NCBI GenBank assembly: GCA_965279065.1
Contig: OZ257134.1
Location: 930,001 to 994,000 of the forward strand
Length of the DNA: 64,000 nt
Direction: 5' to 3'
Origin: JAKAXS01 sp965279065
GTDB taxonomy: Bacteria; Pseudomonadota; Alphaproteobacteria; Rhizobiales; Hyphomicrobiaceae
Below, one piece after another: positions 1-6,926 of this stretch (the stretch's first letter is position 1; the number at the start of each line of letters is the position of its first letter). Below the pieces are notes generated by a model that made no database searches, had not been told where the DNA came from, and saw only the letters and a list, made by a program, of their open reading frames with translations. A program made the position numbers and the translations under genes.

Positions 1-1
1 C

Positions 2-1828
2 GCCCAGCAGCAGACCGCGACCGACTTCTTCGAGGCCTGGTACGGCTACCTGCTCGTCTCCGGCAACGCCTACGCCGAAGCCGTCGCCGTCGACGGCGAA
101 CTGCGCGAGCTGCACGTCCTGCGCCCCGACCGCATGAAGGTCATCCCCGGCTCCGACGGCTGGCCCGAAGCCCACGAGTACACCGTCAACGGCGCCTCGG
201 TCCGCTACGCCAGCGAGGTCGTCGACGGCGTCGCGCCGATCCTGCACCTGCGCCTGTTCCACCCCGCCAACGACCACTACGGCATGAGCCCGATCGAGGC
301 CGCCTCCACCGCGATCGACATCCACAACACCGCCGCCCAGTGGAACAAGGCTCTGCTCGACAATTCCGCACGTCCCTCCGGCGCACTGGTCTACACCGGC
401 GGTGAAGGCCGGCTGACATCCGAGCAATTCACCCGCCTGCGCGATGAACTGGAGACCGGCTTCCAGGGCGCGCGCCAGGCCGGCCGCCCGCTGCTGCTCG
501 AAGGCGGTCTCGACTGGAAGCCGCTGGGCCTGTCGCCCAAGGACATGGACTTCATCGACGCGAAGAATTCAGCTGCCCGGGAAATCGCGCTGGCGCTGGG
601 CGTGCCGCCGATGCTGCTCGGCATCCCCGGCGACAACACGTTTTCCAATTACCAGGAAGCCCAACGCGCCTTCTGGCGCTCCACGGTGCTGCCGCTGTTC
701 AACCGCACCGCCAAGGCGCTCGCCGGTTGGCTGGCGCCCGCTTGGGACTCGACGCTGCAACTACGCCCCGACCTCGACCAGATCGACGCCCTGACCACCG
801 AGCGCGAAGCCCTGTGGGCGAGATTGCAAGGCACGAGCTTCCTGACCGACGACGAAAAGCGCTCAGCCATCGGCTACGGCCCGATGCCGCTCGAAGCCCC
901 GACGCCTGCTGCCGACTTCGACGCGCCAGGGGCGGACGACGACAAGTTCAACCCCTACCACGACGAACTCGGCCGCTTCACCACCGCTGATGATCCCGGC
1001 GGGAGCACGAGCGGCGATGTTCATCTTGCCGGAGGACGCGGCGGCCTACGTGGTGGCCGCGGTCGCCCGCCCGTAACGGAAGAAGAAGCAGGGAGCGTTC
1101 CGCCGGAGAAAAACCCAGTAGTTCGCGAGGGGATGGCCCGCGCCGATCGCTACGACGACGCGGCTGCCGATGCACACCGAACCTTTAAGGCTCTACGAAA
1201 GCTCGACCCTGACGTGCCTCGCCCCAAGAAACCGTTCGATCCAGACGATCTCAGCGAAGCCAGTACGCAGCAGCTGAAGCAATACAAGGCCGATGCTGAA
1301 GCGCGCATCAAGCAGCTGTCTCAGGGACGGCGCACCGTCATCTACGATTTTGCCGACGACGCGCCCGGAAATATCTTTACAAAGAAGAATCGACAAGGAT
1401 CTCTGTCCGGCGATCCTAACCGCATGAGCGATCACGAACGAAAGATCGTGAATGAGCGCCGTGCAGACGGAGTTGATGTCCAAGTTATCTCGGAAAGGTC
1501 CGAGCGTGGGCGGGCAGGCCGGACAAACGACCTCAAGCTCAACGGCCAGAACTACGAAATCAAGGAGTCGCGAACCAAGTCGACCGATCCAAGAAATGTG
1601 TCGGCATCGATATCAGGACAAATCACTGACGCGGCCGGACAGCGGCCGCCCGGTCAATCGATCAACGTTCTTATAGACGCAAGAGGAGTTTCTGGCATGA
1701 GCAACAGCACGGCAATCAAGGCTATGCAGCGTGCTGGTGGACGTTTCGACGATCGTGGCAATAGATCGGTCGACTCGATGACCATTCTAACTCCGGAAGG
1801 CCGCGTGACAACCAGGAGGCAGAAATGA
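2..1828 (+). CDS. GTA/HK97-type portal protein with C-terminal CdiA-CT-like nuclease toxin domain (5' partial)
   Basis: The frame is open from base 2, so the start lies outside the window; 608 residues are visible. Residues 1 to about 310 are an HK97/GTA-type portal: the segments SGNAYAEAV, HYGMSPIEAA and PGDNTFSNYQEAQRAFW are typical of the family, which forms the dodecameric DNA-entry ring of the head. A family portal would end near residue 305. Here a linker with FNPYHDELGRFT (bases about 950-990) leads into a charged, helical spacer and then a nuclease-like domain (about 1330-1828). In that domain, D510 in NDLKLNG and E519-x-K521 in YEIKE form a D...ExK site, followed by a conserved-looking hydrophobic strand (INVLIDARG). 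This layout is that of the tRNA-nuclease CdiA C-terminal family. The stop overlaps the next gene's ATG by 4 bp. The portal assignment is firm; the toxin assignment rests on motif recall. Confidence 0.85.
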   Translation, partial: AQQQTATDFFEAWYGYLLVSGNAYAEAVAVDGELRELHVLRPDRMKVIPGSDGWPEAHEYTVNGASVRYASEVVDGVAPILHLRLFHPANDHYGMSPIEAASTAIDIHNTAAQWNKALLDNSARPSGALVYTGGEGRLTSEQFTRLRDELETGFQGARQAGRPLLLEGGLDWKPLGLSPKDMDFIDAKNSAAREIALALGVPPMLLGIPGDNTFSNYQEAQRAFWRSTVLPLFNRTAKALAGWLAPAWDSTLQLRPDLDQIDALTTEREALWARLQGTSFLTDDEKRSAIGYGPMPLEAPTPAADFDAPGADDDKFNPYHDELGRFTTADDPGGSTSGDVHLAGGRGGLRGGRGRPPVTEEEAGSVPPEKNPVVREGMARADRYDDAAADAHRTFKALRKLDPDVPRPKKPFDPDDLSEASTQQLKQYKADAEARIKQLSQGRRTVIYDFADDAPGNIFTKKNRQGSLSGDPNRMSDHERKIVNERRADGVDVQVISERSERGRAGRTNDLKLNGQNYEIKESRTKSTDPRNVSASISGQITDAAGQRPPGQSINVLIDARGVSGMSNSTAIKAMQRAGGRFDDRGNRSVDSMTILTPEGRVTTRRQK

Positions 1829-2307
1829 TTCTTCTCAATAGATCTGAAGTAGGTGAAGGCCTAACGGCTGAGCAATATAAGGCGCGTATTACCGAACACC
1901 TGGAACATCGCAACACGCCCGTGGTGCATCTGATCTGGCGTGGCCATCTCCAGGCCGTTCTAGAGTGGGGCTTCATTGCCCAGGATACGTTCGATCAAGT
2001 CTTGCCGCTCCTTGAGACGTCGGACTACGCGGAAAGCAAATTTCCATTCTTCGCGAAATTGGAGCGCGACCCCAAGACCGGCATGGAAATAATTCCCGAT
2101 ACGAATGCGATCAACAAGATCATGGGGCGCAGCGTGTACAAGAATGACGACGATGATCGTGTGCAGCTTTTGTGGCGTGGTTACCTCGCCGGCCTGCAGG
2201 AACACATCGGGTTCTACGGCTTCGTGTACTCAGCACATATCAACGGGCTCGACGATCTCGGCACCGACGAGATTTGCGAAATGTTCAGCGGGTTCGAAAC
2301 GGACTGA
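1825..2307 (+). CDS. Probable immunity protein for the portal-borne toxin
   Basis: 160 residues, starting at an ATG that overlaps the portal-toxin stop (ATGA). Such coupling is usual for toxin/immunity pairs. It is small, soluble and acidic (for example KNDDDDR and DDLGTDEICEMF), has no signal peptide or membrane segment, and contains two related stretches, HLIWRGHLQAVLEWGF and LLWRGYLAGLQEHIGFYGF, suggesting an internal repeat. Base composition is lower in GC than the GTA genes. I do not recognise the family. The role is inferred from position, size and coupling: it would bind and neutralise the D-ExK nuclease domain encoded immediately upstream. Confidence 0.6.
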   Translation: MILLNRSEVGEGLTAEQYKARITEHLEHRNTPVVHLIWRGHLQAVLEWGFIAQDTFDQVLPLLETSDYAESKFPFFAKLERDPKTGMEIIPDTNAINKIMGRSVYKNDDDDRVQLLWRGYLAGLQEHIGFYGFVYSAHINGLDDLGTDEICEMFSGFETD

Positions 2308-2571
2308 CGCCAGGCCGGCCGCCCGCTGCTGCTGGAAGGCGGGCTCGACTGGAAACCGCTCGGCCTCTCGCCCAAGGACATGGACTTCATCGACGCGAAA
2401 AACTCGGCTGCCCGCGAGATCGCGCTGGCGCTGGGTGTGCCGCCGATGCTGCTGGGCATCCCCGGCGACAACACGTTCTCCAATTACCAGGAAGCCCAAC
2501 GCGCCTTCTGGCGCTCGACGGTGCTACCGCTTTTCAACCGCACCGCCAAGGCGCTCGCGTCTGACGCCTAG
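2308..2571 (+). pseudogene. Displaced portal-gene fragment
   Basis: Bases 2308-2559 duplicate bases 472-723 of the portal gene. I count about 16 mismatches in 252 bases, all silent, so the encoded 84 residues (RQAGRPLLLEGG to NRTAKALA) are identical. There is no start codon; the frame ends with SDA and a stop at 2569-2571. This is the middle of a portal gene cut at both ends and fused to the tail of the immunity gene region. It looks like a remnant of another portal allele left by recombination that exchanged the portal C-terminus, similar in logic to orphan modules of Rhs and CDI loci. Confidence 0.85.
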
Positions 2572-2579
2572 TTCCGAAC

Positions 2580-2662
2580 ACCACCGCTCATCAAATCGCA
2601 CGAGGTTTCGCATGCTTGCAGAGCTGCAGGAGCTGCGCGACGACAAACTGTGTATCGCGGCC
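2580..2662 (+). repeat. Head repeat, copy A (cassette boundary)
   Basis: First of three copies of an ~80-base sequence covering an untranslated leader (ATCAAATCGCACGAGGT) and the first ~18 codons of an orphan gene (LQELRDD). Copies B and C are at 3756-3846 and 5901-5991. Copy A is the most divergent: it lacks one codon after the ATG and has an insertion after RDD. Each copy is followed by unrelated sequence, which marks it as a recombination boundary. Confidence 0.8.
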
Positions 2663-2847
2663 TGGCGAATGCCGGATATCGCGACGCCGTGGTATCGATA
2701 AGAGGGAGCTCGGTTGGTGGCTATGGTTTCCGCGAGGGCAAGCCATTCGATCGAGGCCTCAAACCTAGCGATCTTGATCTGGCCGTAGTAAGTCCGACAA
2801 TGTTTCGGAGGTGGCGCGGCAATGGGTCGAAGAGGCAATCGGACTAG
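2612..2847 (+). pseudogene. Orphan cassette A: broken head plus nucleotidyltransferase-like toxin fragment
   Basis: The head frame (ATG 2612) stops at 2700. From about 2650, another frame reads through a segment VSIRGSSVGGYGF ... KPSDLDLAVVSP before stopping at 2847. The GSS-x-x-G ... SDLDLAV pattern resembles the GS and DxD signature of the nucleotidyltransferase (pol beta) fold found in some polymorphic toxins. The toxin is therefore out of frame with its head and truncated at the 3' side: a dead cassette. The fold call is from motif memory only. Confidence 0.5.
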
Positions 2848-3107
2848 TGGTTGAGCCTAGATACAGTGATGACCGTGGGGGAGACTATTATTTGTTCAAC
2901 CGCGACGAGTCAGACGAAACGGTTAGGCTGATCACAAATTTTGAAGTGCTCGGAGACGGTCCTATCTACGAAGAATTCCAAGAGTGGAGAGTGCTCGCTC
3001 AAGTCGAGGAGGCGAACGAAAACTTTCCTACATTTGGAATCTTTAATGCTGCTGGGCAGCGGTTCAAATTACTGGAGGCTGTCAGTTACGACCCAGCCGA
3101 GGAATAA
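2811..3107 (+). CDS. Candidate immunity protein of cassette A (possibly 5' truncated)
   Basis: 98 residues from a GTG, in the frame that replaces the broken toxin frame. Its composition is distinctly AT-richer than the GTA genes. The sequence EPRYSDDRGGDYYLF and the acidic, soluble character resemble small immunity proteins of roughly 100 residues. There is no convincing ribosome binding site before the GTG, and the frame is open only a short way upstream (to the TGA near 2785), so the N-terminus may have been lost in a deletion joining toxin and immunity genes. Function is inferred from position behind a toxin fragment. Confidence 0.45.
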   Translation: MARQWVEEAIGLVVEPRYSDDRGGDYYLFNRDESDETVRLITNFEVLGDGPIYEEFQEWRVLAQVEEANENFPTFGIFNAAGQRFKLLEAVSYDPAEE

Positions 3108-3167
3108 GACGGCGACTGCGATCTCGGCAGATTGTGTCTGCCGGCACAAGAGGGTTACCATTCTCCA

Positions 3168-3680
3168 ATGCCAGTTTATGTCATGGTCGATGTCGAAGCG
3201 GACGGACCGGCGCCCGGGCTCTTCAGCATGATCGCGCTCGGTGCGGTGCTCGTCGAGCCGGCGCTCGATCGCAGCTTCTATGGCCGGTTGAAGCCGGTGT
3301 CCGAGCAATGGAACCCTGCGGCGCTTGCGGTCAGCGGCTTCTCACGCGAAGAGACGCTCGCGTTTGACGAGCCGGAGGTCGTGATGCGCAAGTTCGCGGA
3401 CTGGCTTACGGACAACGTTGCCGGCCGGCCGATGTTTGTCAGCGACAACAACGGTTTTGATTGGCAGTTCGTGAACTGGTACTTCTGGCGCTTCACTGGC
3501 GCCAATCCGTTTGGCCACTCGAGCACGAACCTCGGCTCTCTCTACAAGGGCCTCGCCAAGGATGCGCGGCGCAACTTCAAGCATCTGCGCAAGACGAAAC
3601 ACTCGCATCATCCCGTCGACGACGCCAAGGGCAATGCCGAAGCCATGCTGGCGATGCAGGCCATGGGGCTGGCTTTCTAG
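3168..3680 (+). CDS. DEDDh-family 3'-5' exonuclease-like protein
   Basis: 170 residues from the ATG at 3168, with a purine-rich AGAGGG about 14 bases upstream. The first acidic motif is DVEADGP near the N-terminus and the last is HHPVDDAKGNAEAM near the C-terminus, the H-(x)4-D arrangement of DEDDh (RNase T/DnaQ epsilon) exonucleases. The length suits a single-domain member. It sits inside the toxin-cassette island between orphan cassettes A and B, with no coupled partner. It may be cargo, a nuclease effector or an unrelated passenger. The family call is good; the role is not known. Confidence 0.7.
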   Translation: MPVYVMVDVEADGPAPGLFSMIALGAVLVEPALDRSFYGRLKPVSEQWNPAALAVSGFSREETLAFDEPEVVMRKFADWLTDNVAGRPMFVSDNNGFDWQFVNWYFWRFTGANPFGHSSTNLGSLYKGLAKDARRNFKHLRKTKHSHHPVDDAKGNAEAMLAMQAMGLAF

Positions 3681-3755
3681 CTTCGCCGGCAGCGCTAGCC
3701 TTTTCGCGCAGTACGCCAGGGGCCACCGGGCCGTCTCCGTCTGAAGCAGAGACCG

Positions 3756-3846
3756 CACTCCACCCTCGCTCACCAAATCGCACGAGGTTCCCATGCTGTC
3801 TGCAGAGCTGCAGGAGCTGCGCGACGACTTGTGCCAGATCGCAGCC
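3756..3846 (+). repeat. Head repeat, copy B
   Basis: Same leader and first codons as copies A (2580-2662) and C (5901-5991); nearly identical to C through MLSAELQELRDDLC. In this copy alone the head continues into a long open frame. The leader carries CACGAGGT about 8 bases before the ATG at 3793, a reasonable ribosome binding site. Confidence 0.85.
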
Positions 3847-4890
3847 GGGATCCGCCAGGTCGAACGCGACGTCGCCTGGAACCGCGTCATCGACAGCGCC
3901 ATCCGCATGTGCCGGCTGTTGTGCAAGGCCGAACTGGCGAAACTGGACGCCAAGTACCGCGCCGACCAGCCCCGCGTCCCTGCCGGCAACCCAGACGGCG
4001 GCCAATGGACGGATGTTGGGGGTGCAAGCGACAGCGCGATAAATACCGGCGAAACACTCACGGACGCCCAACCCGACGACCTCTGGAAACCAGGCGCCGA
4101 CTACGCGCAACTCGCCACGCCTCCATCATTGGAGGGAATTGGCGGAGCAGCAGACATGGTCGACACCGGAAGCCGCGTCCTTCCCGTTCCGGGCAGTGAC
4201 CTCTTCGCGCCTGAAGGAAGTACGATCAAGCGCTTCAAGGTCACCAGGCTGACGAACAACAGACATTACTCCCGGCTGTTCGGTTGGGTCGACGTTACGG
4301 GGTGGACGGCGTATTATGGGCCGCCGGGCAGCAGGGTACGAGGTCACGGCAGTGAACCGCTCGATTTCGGCGACAGTGGCTTCTTACTTTTTGTCAGCCT
4401 GACCGAAGCCGCTCGATTCTCCGCCCGGCTGTGCCCATGCATTGATTGCGGAAATGAGGACTTGCCGCATGCCGTTCGCTGCGAAAGCTTCCATCGTGTT
4501 CATGACCATCGCGACGCTCCTCGCCGATGCGCAGGCTGCACCGCCAAGCACATGCTCGTTGACGCGTCCGCCTGCAGGATGGCCAGAGCCGTTAGATCGT
4601 GGAGATCCAAAGCTAGGGGAGCTGAATTTTCGCGCTGCTGCCAAAATGCGGTACGGCGAGGTCGCGGCTGCTTTGGCGATTTACGAACAGGTGCTGAAGC
4701 TCGATCCCAAGCACACCGCCGCGCTACTGGGACGCGGCGAGGCAAAGTATCGACTTGGAGACGACAGTGCCGCCCTAGAAGCCTTCGCCAATGCCTACGC
4801 CAATGTCCGGCCGTTTTGGCATGCGGATCGAAACTGCGCCGCGGCAGCCATCGGCATCGGACGCTCGGAACTTCGCCGCAAAAATATTGA
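3793..4890 (+). CDS. Orphan cassette B: intact head with toxin-like tail (3' end frame-disrupted)
   Basis: The ATG at 3793 opens a helical, charged head of about 60 residues (MLSAELQELRDDL ... LCKAELAKLDAKYR) ending in the linker QPRVPAGNPDGGQWT, a kind of junction I associate with variable C-terminal domains in phage-related proteins of this group. The tail beyond is not recognised. The frame stays open to 4890, but from about 4440 it only shadows the next gene, and in the alternative frame a stop occurs at 4400-4402. The true 3' end is therefore probably near 4330-4440 with a frameshift or fusion. The coding-like part is 3793 to about 4400. This may be the ancestral small gene between portal and protease, used as a second toxin carrier. 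Confidence 0.5.
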   Translation: MLSAELQELRDDLCQIAAGIRQVERDVAWNRVIDSAIRMCRLLCKAELAKLDAKYRADQPRVPAGNPDGGQWTDVGGASDSAINTGETLTDAQPDDLWKPGADYAQLATPPSLEGIGGAADMVDTGSRVLPVPGSDLFAPEGSTIKRFKVTRLTNNRHYSRLFGWVDVTGWTAYYGPPGSRVRGHGSEPLDFGDSGFLLFVSLTEAARFSARLCPCIDCGNEDLPHAVRCESFHRVHDHRDAPRRCAGCTAKHMLVDASACRMARAVRSWRSKARGAEFSRCCQNAVRRGRGCFGDLRTGAEARSQAHRRATGTRRGKVSTWRRQCRPRSLRQCLRQCPAVLACGSKLRRGSHRHRTLGTSPQKY

Positions 4891-5755
4891 CGCCGCCATC
4901 GCGTCATTCAGCGGCGTGATCGCCAGGGACCGCACGAGCTATCACACCGCCTATAGTGGCCGCGCGGAAACACTGCTGGCTCTTGGACAGCCGATTGAAG
5001 CCCTAGCGGACGCCGAGCGCGCGATTTGGCTCAATCCATATTCGGTCGCGGCCTATCGTGTGCGTTCCGAAATCTACAGGATGCTCTCGCGCCCGCTGGA
5101 AGCCGCCAATGACGACTCGCGCGCCAAATTGATCGAGGCTTATGACGATCTGGCGAAGCTCGCCTATCGCACTGGCCAAGGAGTGGACGATGCGACTGCC
5201 GATACGATCGAATGGCTGGTCCCGAAACTACCGGGCGCTCCCACCGTATCGCATCGCAAGACGGTGCACCCAGCGTCGGAAGCGCGATGCAGCGACGGTG
5301 CGCGCCTGAACGTAGTGATCACGATGTCGAATGGGACGATCTCCGCGCTGCCCTTCTACTCCGGGGCCGAAGGAGAGATTAGGGTGCAGCAGAACGGCGA
5401 ACGTCTGACATTTGTTCTTGGCGAGAGCGGTTGCCGCACTATGGTCGTCATCGCGAAGCCTGGCCAGAACACGTGGCCGTCAGGAAGCGACGCCACCATC
5501 CTGGTTTCGCGCGAAGCTCAGCAACGTTTCGAGCACGCCTTTTACCCCGCCGCGCCTGCAGGAGAGAATGGCCCGACCTGTGAGACTGCGGTGGTGAATG
5601 TAAGGGCATACTGGGGCGCAATCGAGGTCAGCGAAGATCGATCGATGACGCCTCGGGCATCGGTCCTGGAGGACGCAGTCCCTGAACCGATTGAACCGCA
5701 CCTCTTCGGTAGCAAGGGCTGCGAGATCGAAATCACCACGTCGAAGGTCGATTGA
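4469..5755 (+). CDS. Secreted TPR-repeat protein of unknown function
   Basis: 428 residues from ATG 4469. Starts at 4442 (TTG) or 4454 are possible, but 4469 gives a clean signal peptide (MPFAAKASIVFMTIATLL ... ADAQA). Residues about 45-240 hold TPR-like helical pairs (AALLGRGEAKYRLGDDSAALEAF, AYSGRAETLLALGQPIEAL, AAYRVRSEIYRMLSRPLEA). The rest is an extra, probably beta-rich domain with paired cysteines. It would act in the periplasm. It lies directly behind orphan toxin B, so it could be cargo or a periplasmic immunity factor, but nothing in the sequence proves that. Confidence 0.65.
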   Translation: MPFAAKASIVFMTIATLLADAQAAPPSTCSLTRPPAGWPEPLDRGDPKLGELNFRAAAKMRYGEVAAALAIYEQVLKLDPKHTAALLGRGEAKYRLGDDSAALEAFANAYANVRPFWHADRNCAAAAIGIGRSELRRKNIDAAIASFSGVIARDRTSYHTAYSGRAETLLALGQPIEALADAERAIWLNPYSVAAYRVRSEIYRMLSRPLEAANDDSRAKLIEAYDDLAKLAYRTGQGVDDATADTIEWLVPKLPGAPTVSHRKTVHPASEARCSDGARLNVVITMSNGTISALPFYSGAEGEIRVQQNGERLTFVLGESGCRTMVVIAKPGQNTWPSGSDATILVSREAQQRFEHAFYPAAPAGENGPTCETAVVNVRAYWGAIEVSEDRSMTPRASVLEDAVPEPIEPHLFGSKGCEIEITTSKVD

Positions 5756-5900
5756 TTGCGCCATGCACTGGCAGCGATCCAGGGTGGTGAGCACCGATAC
5801 CTGATCTAGCGCTAGCGGGCGCGGCGCGGTGCGCGCGGCATCGATGTTCCGGCACGACGCCAACCGGCAGATCTGCGTCTGACGCTTTCGCCTTCACCAC

Positions 5901-5991
5901 ACTCCACCCACCGCTCATCAAATCGCACGAGGTCCCCATGCTGTCTGCAGAGCTGCAGGAGCTGCGCGACGACTTGTGCACAATCGCAGCC
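5901..5991 (+). repeat. Head repeat, copy C
   Basis: Third copy of the leader plus first codons (MLSAELQELRDDLC from ATG 5938). It matches copy B closely, then departs after ATCGCAGCC, where an unrelated toxin-like tail begins out of frame; the head frame itself stops at the TAG around 6013-6015. Confidence 0.85.
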
Positions 5992-6184
5992 GTACGGACT
6001 GTTAGGTACTGTTAGAATTGACGTTCAAGAAAATACTGGAAACAGCACTGTCTGCGTGTACGACATCAAAACAGGAAAGCGCGGCTTAAGCATCCAGCGA
6101 GCTGGTGAAATTGCCACCGCGGTCCAAAAAAACTATCCTGGAACTCAGAAAATTATCGTGATTGAAATCAGGCCGACGAAGTGA
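5938..6184 (+). pseudogene. Orphan cassette C: head fused out of frame to a REase-like toxin tail
   Basis: The head frame is 25 codons long and stops. A second frame, without its own start, reads from about 5993 to the TGA at 6182-6184 and encodes GTVRIDVQEN ... CVYDIKTGKRG ... YPGTQKIIVIEIRP. The D-I-K-T-G core followed by a strand-helix-strand ending in IIVIE resembles C-termini of restriction-endonuclease-fold toxins seen in phage-associated proteins. Most of the toxin is missing. Its stop overlaps the next gene's GTG by 4 bp, preserving the toxin/immunity junction. Confidence 0.55.
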
Positions 6185-6852
6185 CGACCGCTGCACAAGT
6201 TAAGACGCTACTGCAACCAGTGTTGGCAAGACATGGCGATTTGGCCCTCATCAAACGTAAGGTCATCGTTGTCCCTGTTCGCCACGTTCTTTGCGCTATC
6301 CTGATAGATGGTACAGCGGTCCCAAATGGCATCGTGCCGAGGTGGTTTGCCAATCACTTCTTTGGTCTCGGTGGCAGAACCCACATCGCTTGGGGTGGAC
6401 TCCTGCAAAGCCGGCAAACAGAATGGGATGTCCGTCATCCTCAAATACAGACCGATCTTCTGGAGGTCATAGAGTCGGAAGCGCTGGGCAGGGTTAGAGC
6501 GCTGCGCGACCTCAATGCATTCGTAAACTTCGTTTCGAAGCATGTTTCGCGGCATCTATTGTTGGACGACCCCAAAGAGGTGGTCATTGTCAACGCTGCC
6601 CTAGGCAACCTCGACGTGGCTCGCTTAGCCGCCCGGTCGCCGCGCCTCGAAAGCTATAGCGAAGCTGCAGGTCTCGACGACGAAGACTTGGATCACTTGC
6701 AAAAAGTTCAAGAACTTTGTCGGCTTCTCGAAGCCGACGACCTTCCGGGCATGGCGACGCATCTGCACGCCTGGGAAGCCGAGAACGTGCGCAAGAACAA
6801 ACTTGAGCACCTGTGGAAGCCCTCGCCGTTCCCGCTTGAAGACCTGATCTAG
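6181..6852 (+). CDS. Candidate immunity protein of cassette C
   Basis: 223 residues from a GTG that overlaps the stop of the toxin fragment (GTGA), a coupling usual for toxin/immunity pairs. The protein is soluble, lacks a signal peptide, and has a mixed N-terminal half (LALIKRKVIVVPVRHVLCAIL) and a helical, acidic C-terminal half (EAAGLDDEDLDHLQKVQELC). Base composition is lower in GC than the following GTA genes. Because the toxin tail ahead of it is truncated, this may be an orphan immunity gene kept for protection against kin that still carry the toxin. I do not recognise the family. Confidence 0.5.
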   Translation: MTTAAQVKTLLQPVLARHGDLALIKRKVIVVPVRHVLCAILIDGTAVPNGIVPRWFANHFFGLGGRTHIAWGGLLQSRQTEWDVRHPQIQTDLLEVIESEALGRVRALRDLNAFVNFVSKHVSRHLLLDDPKEVVIVNAALGNLDVARLAARSPRLESYSEAAGLDDEDLDHLQKVQELCRLLEADDLPGMATHLHAWEAENVRKNKLEHLWKPSPFPLEDLI

Positions 6853-6926
6853 CGTCATAGCAGCAGAGGCAAACGCCAGCTGTGCGCCGACCACCTGAAT
6901 AAACTCCTCCCTTCTCGGAGACCTCC

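Noticed and set aside
930..1828. Portal extension as an assembly or sequencing fusion artefact
   Set aside because: The frame is continuous through a plausible linker, the downstream gene is coupled by ATGA, and a displaced portal fragment next to it independently supports natural module exchange.
4442..4890. Tail of the cassette B frame overlapping the TPR gene as real coding sequence
   Set aside because: The translation is Arg/Cys/His-rich and lacks domain character, while the other frame gives a signal peptide and TPR repeats.
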